Positions 43,839 through 53,027 of a stretch of DNA of 64,000 nt are shown piece after piece. Position numbers and translations under genes: made by a program. The notes beneath the pieces are model-generated. The model saw only the letters and a list, made by a program, of their open reading frames with translations. It searched no databases and was not told the DNA's origin. The stretch is from assembly GCF_001421415.1 (NCBI RefSeq), contig NZ_LMKH01000001.1, positions 760,107-824,106 of the forward strand, in the 5' to 3' direction. Numbering within the stretch: position 1 is the first letter of the stretch; every line of letters begins with the position of its first letter. The DNA is from Sphingomonas sp. Leaf208 (GTDB lineage: Bacteria; Pseudomonadota; Alphaproteobacteria; Sphingomonadales; Sphingomonadaceae).

Positions 43839-44003
43839 TCATTGGTCGTTCGCTGAATATCGGCGCGTATTCTCGATTGTTGGCTCACCGAAGATCGATG
43901 CCTTGATACGACGTGAGCACATGCTTGCGGCTCCGATCCCAACCGAGGCAACCGCGGACGTGCCCCACACGTACTTCGCTGCGATGAGTAGCATAGCGAT
44001 CAT
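43839..44003 (-). CDS. Small membrane protein
   Basis: 54 residues starting MIAMLLIAAKYVWGTSAVAS, one hydrophobic helix with a short basic tail (CSRRIKASIFGEP). GGGGGAG lies six bases before the ATG. Too short to classify. It lies in the minus-strand cargo patch before the packaging genes. Confidence 0.45.
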   Translation of the reverse strand: MIAMLLIAAKYVWGTSAVASVGIGAASMCSRRIKASIFGEPTIENTRRYSANDQ

Positions 44004-44131
44004 AACCGACTCCCCCTGCTGCACTGCAACAATGGTGGAGACCTTCGCGAATACTAATCTTGTTCGGTGGAATGCCCGAAATACGGGCCACTTTGGTTCC
44101 AATCGCTGCAATCTTTGCAACGGAGGTTAAC

Positions 44132-44311
44132 ATGGCAGCGCCGCAATCGAGGCTCACCACCGCTGACCACGTCGAGGCGATTGGCATGCGCGTTTTGCGT
44201 ATTGCCGAGGACATGGCCTCAGGGTCACGTAATCAGGGGCACAGCGAGCGCCTGATCGAGCAGGCTGAGCAGGCAGCGATTGACCTTCGGGCTGCCGTGC
44301 GAGGGAGGTGA
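44132..44311 (+). CDS. Small helical prophage protein
   Basis: 59 residues: MAAPQSRLTTADHVEAIGMR, then RIAEDMASGSRNQ and IEQAEQAAIDLRAAVRG. CGGAGG is five to six bases before the ATG. The composition suggests a short coiled coil. No function known. Confidence 0.6.
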   Translation: MAAPQSRLTTADHVEAIGMRVLRIAEDMASGSRNQGHSERLIEQAEQAAIDLRAAVRGR

Positions 44312-44401
44312 CCCTACCGCCCGTCTACACCGCAGCTGCGGCGTGACGGGCTATCGGATCAGACTTTTATACGTCCGCCAGTATGGCGGTTAAGCGGCAC
44401 A

Positions 44402-44659
44402 TCAGTCGTGGCAACGGATGTGGTGGCGCAGCTTGTAGTCATTGCAATGCCAGGGATACGCGCTTTGCGGCAGGTTACGCCGTACGCGGGTGTTGTGGTT
44501 GCCATACCGGCCGCTCTGACCGTGCGCATTGCGGTAGGCGCCGCGATCGCGCTGGTTGTATTCACCGGACCGATCATAGTGGCGTTGCGCATCCGCAACC
44601 GACGGGACGGTAACACTAGCGGCCATCATTGCCAGGGCGGCTAAACCTGTGAGCTTCAT
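44402..44659 (-). CDS. Small exported protein, candidate lysogenic conversion gene
   Basis: 85 residues. The signal peptide is MKLTGLAALAMMAASVTVPSVADA. The mature part is rich in Arg, Tyr, His and Asn (QRHYDRSGEYNQRDRGAYRN) and ends with two Cys (HCNDYKLRHHIRCHD) that could form one disulfide. GGAG lies eight bases before the ATG. Expression by the lysogen would put a phage product in the periplasm. Confidence 0.65.
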   Translation of the reverse strand: MKLTGLAALAMMAASVTVPSVADAQRHYDRSGEYNQRDRGAYRNAHGQSGRYGNHNTRVRRNLPQSAYPWHCNDYKLRHHIRCHD

Positions 44660-44822
44660 CGTACCAACTCCGGCCCGGTGATCGGGCGAAGACGCAACTA
44701 CGACGGCGAAACAAGCCTTTTGCTGAACCAACCTGTAGGCCTTCGTACATCTTGATGCACTTGGCTGACCGGGCAGGCTCAGAAGGCAGCGATTGACCTG
44801 CGCGCAACGGACGGGAACGCTG

Positions 44823-45170
44823 ATGGGTAAGCTCCGATCTCTTCCTAACCGCCTTGGCACGCTACCCTCTCGCTTAACGACGTTCCAAAGCGGGGATCAG
44901 GGAAGGCGCGAGGCTGCACCGTGGCGCGCATGGTACAACACCTCAGCCTGGCGGCGCCTTCGCTGGGAAGTTCTTACTCGTGACTTGTTCACCTGCCAGT
45001 GGCCTGGGTGCGGTCGCGTCGAGTCCGACACGTCACAGCTAGTAGCTGACCACCGCGAGCCACATCGCGGTGACGTAGGTAGCTTCTGGGACAAGGCCAA
45101 CCTTCAGACGCTCTGCAAGCCCTGCCACGACGGCCCGAAGGCGAAGGTTGAGGCGCGCTACGGCATCTGA
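44823..45170 (+). CDS. HNH endonuclease
   Basis: 115 residues. The core is CQWPGCGRVESDTSQLVADHREPHRGD, then FWDKANLQTLCKPCHD; both zinc Cys pairs and the HNH His/Asn/His are present. HNH proteins sit next to terminase in many HK97-type phages and help cut DNA at packaging. Located directly before the terminase genes, which fits. Confidence 0.88.
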   Translation: MGKLRSLPNRLGTLPSRLTTFQSGDQGRREAAPWRAWYNTSAWRRLRWEVLTRDLFTCQWPGCGRVESDTSQLVADHREPHRGDVGSFWDKANLQTLCKPCHDGPKAKVEARYGI

Positions 45171-45290
45171 CCCAGGGGGGGTGGACCGAAAACCACCCAT
45201 CCCCTGCTGCCCTATACCGCATCCGTCGCACGCGCGGATAATTTTCCTCTCAGCATTCGGGCTGCGAACTTCCGCCGGAGGGCGACCCTG

Positions 45291-45845
45291 ATGGCGACCC
45301 GCAAAACTTCTTCGGACTGGGACCGGATCGAGCTCGAATACTTATCCGGTGAAGTATCGATCCGCGAAATTGCTGATCGGCACGAGATTTCGGACACGGC
45401 TATTCGCAAGCGCGCCAAGGCCGAAGGCTGGGTTCGCGCGGTTAGCAGGGCGAAAACTGCGCGAACTTGCGAACTTTCGCCCCGCGAACCGCGCGCGCCG
45501 CACGAACCCGCACCTGAAGCCTCAGTGATCGCCGAGCGTGGGCGTGGCCTCGTCGCGCGGATGCTCGACGAGCTTGACGCCACCACGACGCATCTCGGCG
45601 AGCTTGAAGAGATGATCGAAGAGATCACGGCGGACGATCGTGGAGCGGCGCGACGTGACGGCATGATGGCGGCCATCAGTCTGACCGGTCGCGCGAAAAC
45701 GCTGAAGGAACTCGCGACCGCGTTCAAGACGATCAACGAAGCCTCCGCGCCGCAGGGCAAGAAAGCTGCCCAGCAGGAGAAGGCTGACCAGATCGCCAAC
45801 CGCTTCCGCGGTGTCGGGCCACCGACGTTGAAGGCGGTCAAGTAG
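45291..45845 (+). CDS. Terminase small subunit
   Basis: 184 residues. The N-terminal HTH (LEYLSGEVSIREIADRHEIS, DTAIRKRAKAEGWV) would bind the packaging start. A helical oligomerisation region follows (LDELDATTTHLGELEEMIEE). GGAGGG lies about eight bases before the ATG. It directly precedes the large subunit with one base between them. Confidence 0.85.
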   Translation: MATRKTSSDWDRIELEYLSGEVSIREIADRHEISDTAIRKRAKAEGWVRAVSRAKTARTCELSPREPRAPHEPAPEASVIAERGRGLVARMLDELDATTTHLGELEEMIEEITADDRGAARRDGMMAAISLTGRAKTLKELATAFKTINEASAPQGKKAAQQEKADQIANRFRGVGPPTLKAVK

Positions 45846-45846
45846 C

Positions 45847-47535
45847 TTGCCGACCTGGTCAACATCCTGCCCCGACTGGAAGGAGCGCATTCGGGGGCGC
45901 CGCTCGCTGATCCCATTCGACCCGCTGTTCCCCGAGGTGGCAGAAGCCAAGATGGCGCTGTTCACGTCACTGCGGCTGATGGACGTCACCGGCCAGCCGA
46001 CGATCGGCGAGTCCTGTGACAAATGGCTGCTCGATTTCGTCGCGACGGTGTTCGGCGCGTACGATCCCGACCTCGGCGAGCAGATGATCAAAGAGTTCCT
46101 GCTGCTCGTCAGCAAGAAGAACACGAAGTCGACGATTGCCGCGGGCATCATGGTCACCGAGCTAGCGCTCGGCTGGCGGCACGAAGACGAGAACCTGATC
46201 CTCGCGCCGACGAAGGAGGTCGCCGACAACAGCTTCAAGCCGGCGGCAGCAATGATCCGCGCCGACGAAGAGCTAAACGACCTCCTGCACATTCAGGATC
46301 ACATCAAACTGATCACGCAGCGGTCGACGAAGGCGACCATGAAGGTGGTCGCTGCGGACAGCGCTACCGTGTCGGGCAAGAAAGCCAGCCGCGTACTTAT
46401 CGACGAGCTCTGGCTCTTTGGTAAAGTCGCAACGGCAGACTCAATGTTCCAGGAAGCGACCGGCGGGCAGGCGTCACGGCCGGAAGGCTACACGCTGTTC
46501 CTGACCACGCAGTCTGACCAGCCACCTCAGGGCGTGTTCAAGAGCGAGCTCAAGGAATACCGCGGCATTCGAGACGGCACGGTCAACGCGCCGACCAAGC
46601 TGCCAGTGCTTTACGAGTTTCCGCCCGAGATGATCGCGGCGGAAGAGCATATCGACCCGGCGAATTTCTACATCACCAACCCGAACCTTGGCCGGTCCGT
46701 CAGCCAGCCGTGGCTGCAGAACAAGTTCGAAGAAGCGCAGCGCGCCGAAATGTCGGAACGGCAGGTTTTCTACGCGAAGCACCTCAATGTTGAGATGGGC
46801 GTCGGCCTGCTGCACGATGCATGGGCCGGCGCGCTCTACTGGTTGAAGGCTACCGCGTCGCCGTTGGTCTGGGACGGCACGCTCGATCACTTCCTTGTGA
46901 TCGTCGAGGTCGCAGTCGGCGGCATCGATGGCGGCGGGCTCGACGATCTGCTCGGGCTGACCCTAATCGGCCGGCACAGGGTCACGAAGCAGTGGCTGAC
47001 ATGGTCGCATGCGTGGGGACAGCTGGACGTTTGGGAGCGCCGCAAGGATATCGTGAGCGCGCTCGACGGCTTCGTTGCCGAGGGCACGCTCACCAAGTGC
47101 GACAACCCGACGCAGGATCTGATCGAACTCGCCGACATACTGGAACGGGTTAAGGATGCCGGGCTGTTCCCCGAGGAATATGCCATTGGCCTGGACCCTG
47201 CCGGGATCGCGGCGATTGTCGATGAGCTCTCCGGACGCGGCTTCACCGAGAAGCAAATGCTGGCGATCAGCCAGGGCTTCCGGCTTTCGGGCGCGGTTTG
47301 GGGTGCTGAGCGAAAGCTGAAAGACGGCACCATGATTCACGCCGAGCAATCGTTGATGACCTGGTGCGTGGGCAACGCAAAGGCCGAGCAGCGCGGCAAC
47401 GCGGTCATCATCACCAAGCAGATCGCGGGCAAGGCCAAGATCGATCCTCTCATCGCGCTGTTCAACGCGGTCATGCTCATGGCTCGTAACCCTGAAGCGG
47501 CTGCGTCCTTCGACATCTCGTCAATGATCGCCTGA
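45847..47535 (+). CDS. Terminase large subunit (HK97 type)
   Basis: 562 residues from a TTG start. The ATPase has a degenerate Walker A in LLVSKKNTKSTIAAGI and Walker B RVLIDELWLFG. The C-terminal nuclease has GIDGGGLDDLLGLTLIGR and the later IGLDPAGIAAIVDEL acidic residues. The length fits TerL. It drives DNA into the prohead and cuts it. Confidence 0.92.
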   Translation: MPTWSTSCPDWKERIRGRRSLIPFDPLFPEVAEAKMALFTSLRLMDVTGQPTIGESCDKWLLDFVATVFGAYDPDLGEQMIKEFLLLVSKKNTKSTIAAGIMVTELALGWRHEDENLILAPTKEVADNSFKPAAAMIRADEELNDLLHIQDHIKLITQRSTKATMKVVAADSATVSGKKASRVLIDELWLFGKVATADSMFQEATGGQASRPEGYTLFLTTQSDQPPQGVFKSELKEYRGIRDGTVNAPTKLPVLYEFPPEMIAAEEHIDPANFYITNPNLGRSVSQPWLQNKFEEAQRAEMSERQVFYAKHLNVEMGVGLLHDAWAGALYWLKATASPLVWDGTLDHFLVIVEVAVGGIDGGGLDDLLGLTLIGRHRVTKQWLTWSHAWGQLDVWERRKDIVSALDGFVAEGTLTKCDNPTQDLIELADILERVKDAGLFPEEYAIGLDPAGIAAIVDELSGRGFTEKQMLAISQGFRLSGAVWGAERKLKDGTMIHAEQSLMTWCVGNAKAEQRGNAVIITKQIAGKAKIDPLIALFNAVMLMARNPEAAASFDISSMIA

Positions 47536-47548
47536 TCCGGAGTATCTT

Positions 47549-49480
47549 ATGGACGTAATGCATAAGGCCTCCGCGCGTGCGGCAGGCGCAAACCCCCTAA
47601 CCTTCGTCATGAGCGATGCCACGGTCGATCGCTACGGCGACATCGTCGAACCGAAAGGCTGGGTTCTGGAGGCGTTTCGCCAGAACCCCAAGGCGCTGTT
47701 CAATCACAACTCGGACATGCCGATCGGCGAATGGGAAAACGTGCGCGTCGAGGCCGGCGCGCTGGTCGGCGACCTGAAGTTTGGGCCGGTCGGCGCGTGC
47801 CCGACGACCGACAAGATGCGAGCCTTCGTCGAGGCTGGCATGATGCGCGCCGTATCGGTCGGCTTCCGCGGCCTGAAGGCCGACCCGATCCCGGGTGGCG
47901 GCATTCGCTACACGAAAAGCGAGCTGGTCGAATGCTCCCTTGTGAGCATCCCAGCCAACCCGAACGCGCTCCAGAAGGCAGCGCAACTCAACCTTTCGCG
48001 CGAAGCAAAGCAGCTGATCTTTGGCGAGTCTGCCGACGAGATCAGCAGCGTGACGCGCGGCGTAACCGGCGAGCCCGCCTTGAACCTGACCCTTTCGAGG
48101 AACACCAACATGACGACCCTTTCCCAGCGCATCGAGTCCGCGCAGAACGAACTGACTCAGGCGCGCACCAACCTCGAGACTGCAGTCGAAACCGGCGGCG
48201 ACATCGACGCGCTCACGACGGAGATCGAGACCAAGGACGCATCGCTCGTCTCGCTCAAGCGCGCAGAAGCAGCACTCGCTGGCGGCAATGGCAATGCGCT
48301 CACCATCGTCACCCCGCCCGCGGGGACCGTGACGATCGAACAGCGGAGCGTCGATCATCGCCGCCCCTTTGCCGTCCCGGCAAAGAAGATCGCGCCTGTC
48401 GACCACATCTTCCGTGCGATGACCGTCGGCCTGCTCACGCACGCGCTCGGCGGCACCGCCGTCGACATGATGAAGTCGCGCTACGGCGACGACGTCGCCA
48501 CCAAGGCGGTGATGGACGTGCTGATGCGATCGACCACCGTGCCGGCCGACACCGTCACGCCGGCTTGGGCGGGCGCGCTCGTCGAGACCGCGATCGGCGA
48601 GTTCTTCGACCTCCTGCTCCCTACGTCGGTTTACCCGCGGTTGTCGGCGATCGGCGGGCGGTTCGGCTTCGGACGCGCCGGGAAGGTAAGCCTTCCGTCG
48701 CGGTCGGCTACGCCCACGATCGCAGGCTCTTTCGTTGGTGAAGGCGCTCCGATCCCGGTCCGTCAGGCCGGCTTCGTCAGCACCACGATCACGCCGAAGA
48801 AGATGGCAGTGATCACCACCATGACCCGCGAGATCACGGAGCACTCGACGCCCCAGATCGAGCAGATCCTGCGCGACGCGATCCAAGAAGACACCTCGAT
48901 CGCGCTCGACGTCGTGCTGCTCGACGCCAACCCGGCGACCACGGTGCGTCCAGGCGGCATTCGCAACGGTGCAACGACCGCTGCGGGAACGGCTGGCGGC
49001 AACATGGCGGCGCTGGTCGCCGACGTGAAGGGCATGCTCTCCGACCTGACCACGAACACGTTGGGCAACCTGCGCAATCCGGTCTGGCTGATGAACCCGG
49101 CGCAGTCGATCAGCGCTGGTCTGATTCAGGACGGGACGGGGCAGTTCCCGTTCAAGGCGGAACTCGCGAACGGCAACTTCATGGGCTACCCGGCGATCAT
49201 CTCGTCGACCGTCCCTGTGGGCGTCCTCGTGCTCGTCGACGCCGCTGACTTCATGTCGGCAACCGGCGATGTCCCGCGCTTCGACGTCAGCAGCCAGACG
49301 GTCCTGCACATGGAGGATACCGCACCCGCGCAGATCGCTTCGGCGGGTGCCGTCCCGACGGGCGGTTCGGTCCGCTCCATGTTCCAGACCGACAGTCTGG
49401 CGCTTCGCATGATCATGGATGTCTCGTGGGCGATGCGCCGCGCCGGCACCGTGATCGTGCGCACCGCGGTCACCTGGTAA
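47549..49480 (+). CDS. Prohead protease-major capsid protein fusion (HK97 type)
   Basis: 643 residues. Residues 1-165 are a U35/S78 prohead protease with the catalytic His53 (FNHNSDMPIG) and Ser103 (RAVSVGFRG). Residues about 188-245 form the coiled-coil scaffold region (LSQRIESAQNELTQARTNLE). The rest is the HK97 capsid fold (GSFVGEGAPIPV, ITEHSTPQIEQILRDAIQED, PVWLMNPAQSIS). In most phages the two are separate genes. An in-frame ATG at residue 188 with its own ribosome site suggests that capsid can also be made alone. Confidence 0.93.
   Translation: MDVMHKASARAAGANPLTFVMSDATVDRYGDIVEPKGWVLEAFRQNPKALFNHNSDMPIGEWENVRVEAGALVGDLKFGPVGACPTTDKMRAFVEAGMMRAVSVGFRGLKADPIPGGGIRYTKSELVECSLVSIPANPNALQKAAQLNLSREAKQLIFGESADEISSVTRGVTGEPALNLTLSRNTNMTTLSQRIESAQNELTQARTNLETAVETGGDIDALTTEIETKDASLVSLKRAEAALAGGNGNALTIVTPPAGTVTIEQRSVDHRRPFAVPAKKIAPVDHIFRAMTVGLLTHALGGTAVDMMKSRYGDDVATKAVMDVLMRSTTVPADTVTPAWAGALVETAIGEFFDLLLPTSVYPRLSAIGGRFGFGRAGKVSLPSRSATPTIAGSFVGEGAPIPVRQAGFVSTTITPKKMAVITTMTREITEHSTPQIEQILRDAIQEDTSIALDVVLLDANPATTVRPGGIRNGATTAAGTAGGNMAALVADVKGMLSDLTTNTLGNLRNPVWLMNPAQSISAGLIQDGTGQFPFKAELANGNFMGYPAIISSTVPVGVLVLVDAADFMSATGDVPRFDVSSQTVLHMEDTAPAQIASAGAVPTGGSVRSMFQTDSLALRMIMDVSWAMRRAGTVIVRTAVTW
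48097..48112 (+). promoter_or_regulatory. Internal ribosome binding site and start for capsid only
   Basis: GAGGAA (48097-48102) lies seven bases before ATG 48110, in frame with the fusion. The new N-terminus would be MTTLSQRIESAQ, the natural beginning of a scaffold-fused capsid protein. Confidence 0.6.
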
Positions 49481-49535
49481 AACCCACCGGCCGGGTACCC
49501 CACCCGGCCGGTCCCTCTTGAAGAAGGACGAGCAG

Positions 49536-49808
49536 ATGCCGACCACCGCAGAATTGCTTGAGCAGTCCCGCAAGGACCTCGAAGCGCAGAACAAAGCCGC
49601 GATGGAACGGATGGACAACGTCCAGCCGACGCCAACGCAGTTCGAAGTGGACTCCGCCAAGATCAGCACGCCGACGCTCGACGAGCTCGACAGCAAGGAA
49701 GATCACGGCGCCCCCGAAGAGCGCTCGCTCGAAGGCGGTAACGCTGCCGAGTACCGCACCCGCGCGAGCCGCGCGGGCCGCGGGGCAAAGTCGACCTCGG
49801 CGGAATAA
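49536..49808 (+). CDS. Small helical late protein of unknown function
   Basis: 90 residues starting MPTTAELLEQSRKDLEAQNK, ending in a basic Gly/Arg tail. GAAGGA lies seven bases before the ATG; a TTG at 49518 is in frame but poorly placed. Between capsid and portal it may be a head decoration or assembly factor; this is a guess from position. Confidence 0.65.
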   Translation: MPTTAELLEQSRKDLEAQNKAAMERMDNVQPTPTQFEVDSAKISTPTLDELDSKEDHGAPEERSLEGGNAAEYRTRASRAGRGAKSTSAE

Positions 49809-49811
49809 TAC

Positions 49812-51191
49812 GTGGCTGGGTCCCTCTCCATGGTGAAGTCGTTCTTCGGCTTCGGCGACACGACGACGAAGTCGGCAGAGGGACCCTCCCAGGTTATTTC
49901 CATCGGTGGTGGGCGCGCAGCGGATGCGCCGGTCAACTGGTGGCAGATGGGCATGGACATCTCGCGGGAAGGTCGCTCGTCGATGGTCGAGGCATGTGTC
50001 TCGGCGTACGCGCAGACCACCGCGATGTGCCCCGGCAACCACTGGCGCTCTAGTCCCGAGAAGGGCCGCGAGCGCGTGACCACGTCCGCGCTGACGCGGA
50101 TCCTGCGCTATCCAAACGACTATCAGTCGATCTCGGATTTTCTGCTGAACGCGGTGCGTTTCCTGCTGGATGACGGCAACGCCTATGCGCTCGTCGTCCG
50201 CAATAACCGGTTCGAGCCGATTGAATTGCATCTGATGAGCTCGGCAATGTCAGGGCCGCAGATCGCATATGACGGCAGCATTTTCTATCACATGGGCGGC
50301 AACCCAATCGTCGATGCTCGCTACGGGACGCAGATTGTCGTTCCGGCCCGCGACGTGCTTCACCTCAAGTTACATACCCCTCGCCACCCGTTGGTCGGCG
50401 AAACGCCAATGGCAGCAGCGGCTCTGCAACTCGCAGCCGGCAACGCAGCGCTGACGAGCCAAATTACGTTCTTTCTGAATCAGTCGCGCCCCTCGTTCGT
50501 GCTGACGACCGACCAAAAGCTTACGCCCGAACAAGTCCAGCAGCTTCGAACGCTTTGGGACGATCAGTCCAAGGGCATGAACACCGGCGGCACGCCGATC
50601 CTCACCGCTGGCCTTGGCCCCAAGCCAATCGGCTCGTCGGCGAAAGACGCCGAACTTGCAGCCATCCTCAAGCTTTCCGATCAGGCGATTGCGCATGTCT
50701 TTCGCGTTCCCCTCCAGGTTCTCGGGACCGGCGACACACCTTTTGCCTCCACTGAGGCCCTAATGCATTCGTGGCGCGCTGGCGGGCTCGGCTTCATCCT
50801 TAATCACATCGAAGAAGCGATAGGCTTGCTCTTTCGCCTCTCCGGGCAGCCCGAAGAATATGTTGAGTTCGACACTAGCGCGCTGCTTCGCTCTGCGTTT
50901 GCGCAGCGGGTTGAAGGTTGGGCCACTGGCGTGAAGGCGGGAATCTTTGACCGTAATGTAGCACGCGCCGATTTCGAGCTGGCGCCGGTTGCAGGCGGGG
51001 AAGAGCCATGGGTCCAACAGCAGGACATCCCGCTTAGCGTCGCTGCCCAGATGGCGAAGAGCCCGCCCCCTGCACCAGCGCCCACAGCCCCGGCAGAGAC
51101 GACCAACGAGGAGCCGGAAATGAGTAGCGACGAGGTATCCGCGTCAATCATGGCTTCCGTGCAGCGCCACTGGCCGGTGGAGGCGGCATGA
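49812..51191 (+). CDS. Portal protein
   Basis: 459 residues from GTG 49812. It has portal features: SMVEACVSAYAQTTAMCPGN, RILRYPNDYQSISDFLLNAV, GNAYALVVRNNR, LHLKLHTPRHPLVGETPMAA and VFRVPLQVLGTG. It forms the dodecameric vertex through which DNA passes. The next gene starts within its stop (ATGA). Confidence 0.92.
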   Translation: MAGSLSMVKSFFGFGDTTTKSAEGPSQVISIGGGRAADAPVNWWQMGMDISREGRSSMVEACVSAYAQTTAMCPGNHWRSSPEKGRERVTTSALTRILRYPNDYQSISDFLLNAVRFLLDDGNAYALVVRNNRFEPIELHLMSSAMSGPQIAYDGSIFYHMGGNPIVDARYGTQIVVPARDVLHLKLHTPRHPLVGETPMAAAALQLAAGNAALTSQITFFLNQSRPSFVLTTDQKLTPEQVQQLRTLWDDQSKGMNTGGTPILTAGLGPKPIGSSAKDAELAAILKLSDQAIAHVFRVPLQVLGTGDTPFASTEALMHSWRAGGLGFILNHIEEAIGLLFRLSGQPEEYVEFDTSALLRSAFAQRVEGWATGVKAGIFDRNVARADFELAPVAGGEEPWVQQQDIPLSVAAQMAKSPPPAPAPTAPAETTNEEPEMSSDEVSASIMASVQRHWPVEAA

Positions 51192-52120
51192 TCGAACGTG
51201 ATCTCACCGCAATCATGGCCGGTGTTACACCGGTCCTGCGCGACCACTTTCACGGCTTGGCAACGCGACTGCTGCGCGAGGCGGAACAGGCGGAAACGCT
51301 CCGGGCGTCCGAGCATCGAGCTATAATGGCCGAGCATCGCGCCTGGATTGTCGAGGAGCGCGCCGCGCTCGCAGACCTCACCCGGCAAGTGAATGAGCGC
51401 CTCGCAACCGTTCGAGACGGAGTCGACGGCCAGAATGGCACTGACGGAACGCATGGACGCGATGGTGTCGACGGGAAAGATGGCGCAGACGGCGCGCCCG
51501 GCACAAATGGCAACGACGGACGTGACGGTGTTGATGGTCGCGACGGGGAAGCCAAGGACGGGATTGACGGTCAGAACGGTGTCGATGGCGCACCCGGACG
51601 CGATGGCATTGATGGTGCAAACGGCAATGACGGCGCACCCGGCCGCGATGGCGCAGACGGGAAACACGGTACCGATGGCGTTGACGGCGCTCCAGGCCGC
51701 GATGGCGTTGATGGAAAAGACGGCACGAACGGTACCGATGGTGCTCCCGGCATCGACGGAAAAGACGGCGCGAACGGCGTTGACGGCAGAGATGCCTACG
51801 CCGGTGAAGCCCGCGGACTTTATGACGAGACCGGGCTCTATCGTGCGCTCGACGTCGTCAGTTTCAATGGTTCCGAGTGGCGGGCCAAGACAGACAACCC
51901 CGGTGCGCTGCCAGGCGACGGCTGGATGTTGTCGGCGCAACGCGGCAAGCGCGGTGACCGCGGCGAGCAGGGGCCGATCGGTAAGGCCGGTGCTCCCGGC
52001 CCGGCTATCATCGCCGGCAAGGCGGATGGCTCGTCGATGCAACTCACGCTCGCGCGAGACGACGGCGAAGCCGTTACCGTAGATCTGTACGACCTCGCTG
52101 ACGCGATTCGGAGCGTCTGA
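51188..52120 (+). CDS. Collagen-like repeat protein in the head-tail region
   Basis: 310 residues. A helical head (residues 1-75) is followed by about 45 Gly-x-y triplets (DGVDGQNGTDGTHGRDGVDG-type, Asp and Asn rich). There is one loss of triplet register at GRDGEAKDGIDG near residue 120. After it comes YRALDVVSFNGSEWRAKTDN, a short aromatic domain like carbohydrate-binding modules, and a second short collagen stretch (GKRGDRGEQGPIG). Coupled by ATGA to the portal and TGATG to the next gene. It may form a trimeric fibre on the head or neck. Confidence 0.78.
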   Translation: MIERDLTAIMAGVTPVLRDHFHGLATRLLREAEQAETLRASEHRAIMAEHRAWIVEERAALADLTRQVNERLATVRDGVDGQNGTDGTHGRDGVDGKDGADGAPGTNGNDGRDGVDGRDGEAKDGIDGQNGVDGAPGRDGIDGANGNDGAPGRDGADGKHGTDGVDGAPGRDGVDGKDGTNGTDGAPGIDGKDGANGVDGRDAYAGEARGLYDETGLYRALDVVSFNGSEWRAKTDNPGALPGDGWMLSAQRGKRGDRGEQGPIGKAGAPGPAIIAGKADGSSMQLTLARDDGEAVTVDLYDLADAIRSV

Positions 52121-52683
52121 TGATCACGATTATTGAGCCCCCCAAGCCAGTCGTCACGTGGGAGGACATGGCACCGCAGCTGGCGCTTGAAGCCGATGAT
52201 ATACGAAAGCCGCTGGTCGAGGCCTACGTCGCTGCGGCAACCTCTCACATCGATGGTCCGACCGGATGGCTGCAGCGTTGTATCGGCGTCCAAACGTTAG
52301 AGATCAGGTTCGAGGCGGCTCGCAGCCGATGCGTTGCACTCCCCTGCCCCCCGGTCATTGATATCGTCAGCCTATCCTATCTCGATCTTGACGGCGTGCT
52401 GCAGGAGGCTTCGGTCGACGGCGTTGAATTGGTCGATGGCACGCTGCACCCGATCACTGGCGCCTGGTCGTGGGAAACCGCATCGGCCCGTCGCGACGCC
52501 GTTCGGGTTCGCTATCGTGCCGGTTACGAAACCGTGCCGCCATCGATCAAGGTCGCGATCATGATGATGGCGACGGACCTGTTCCGTAACCGTGGCACGG
52601 TCGCTGTCGGGTTGTCCGCGACGTCCGTTCCAATGTCGACGACGGTAGAGGCGCTGTTAGGCCCCTTCCAGGTGTTTCGATGA
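52120..52683 (+). CDS. Head-tail connector (gp6-like)
   Basis: 187 residues. LVEAYVAAATSHIDGPTGWL followed by LPCPPVIDIVSLSYLDLDGV and RVRYRAGYETVPPSIKVAIM is the pattern of HK97 gp6-like connectors that sit below the portal. Overlaps its neighbours at both ends. Confidence 0.85.
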   Translation: MITIIEPPKPVVTWEDMAPQLALEADDIRKPLVEAYVAAATSHIDGPTGWLQRCIGVQTLEIRFEAARSRCVALPCPPVIDIVSLSYLDLDGVLQEASVDGVELVDGTLHPITGAWSWETASARRDAVRVRYRAGYETVPPSIKVAIMMMATDLFRNRGTVAVGLSATSVPMSTTVEALLGPFQVFR

Positions 52684-53027
52684 TCGTCGACCCGGGTTCT
52701 CTCAATCGCCGGCTACGGATCGAGAAGCCGGTTGCGGACACGGAGTTTGACGGCGCGGGGTCCGGATCGTGGGAGCTCGTGGCAGATGTCTGGGCGAGCG
52801 TTCAGGACGTGTTGCCAAGCCGGGCTGAGAACCTTGCCGATGGAATGAACGTCTCGGCTCGACCCGCTCGTGTCAGGATGCACCACCGTACCGGCATCAC
52901 TGCCGCCATGCGGTTCGTCGAAGGCGAGCGCATCATGCAAATCATTTCAGGTCCCGCCGAACTTGGATTTCGCGAGGGGCTTGAGTTCATGGTCGAGGAG
53001 TACAGTGCGGCCGGCAACGGCGCCTGA
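52680..53027 (+). CDS. Head closure protein (gp7/SPP1 gp16-like)
   Basis: 115 residues. It starts MIVDPGSLNRRLRIEKPVAD and has the LNxRVxIExP pattern and the WASVQDVLPSRAENL strand typical of phage head-tail joining proteins. It begins within the connector stop (ATGA). Confidence 0.82.
   Translation: MIVDPGSLNRRLRIEKPVADTEFDGAGSGSWELVADVWASVQDVLPSRAENLADGMNVSARPARVRMHHRTGITAAMRFVEGERIMQIISGPAELGFREGLEFMVEEYSAAGNGA

Noticed and set aside
45171-45290. Possible cos site between HNH and small terminase, with a run of seven G
   Set aside because: The location would suit HK97-type phages, but nothing in the sequence shows cohesive ends; phage-end sequencing would be needed.
47597-49696. Minus-strand frame of 699 codons antisense to the capsid gene
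   Set aside because: Its composition is Arg/His/Asp-biased and repeats nothing known; the plus strand has the protease and capsid motifs.
50804-52042. Minus-strand frame rich in Val/Thr/Ala repeats over the collagen-like gene
   Set aside because: The repeats are only the complement of the Gly-x-y codons; it crosses the portal-collagen junction, so it is not a separate gene.
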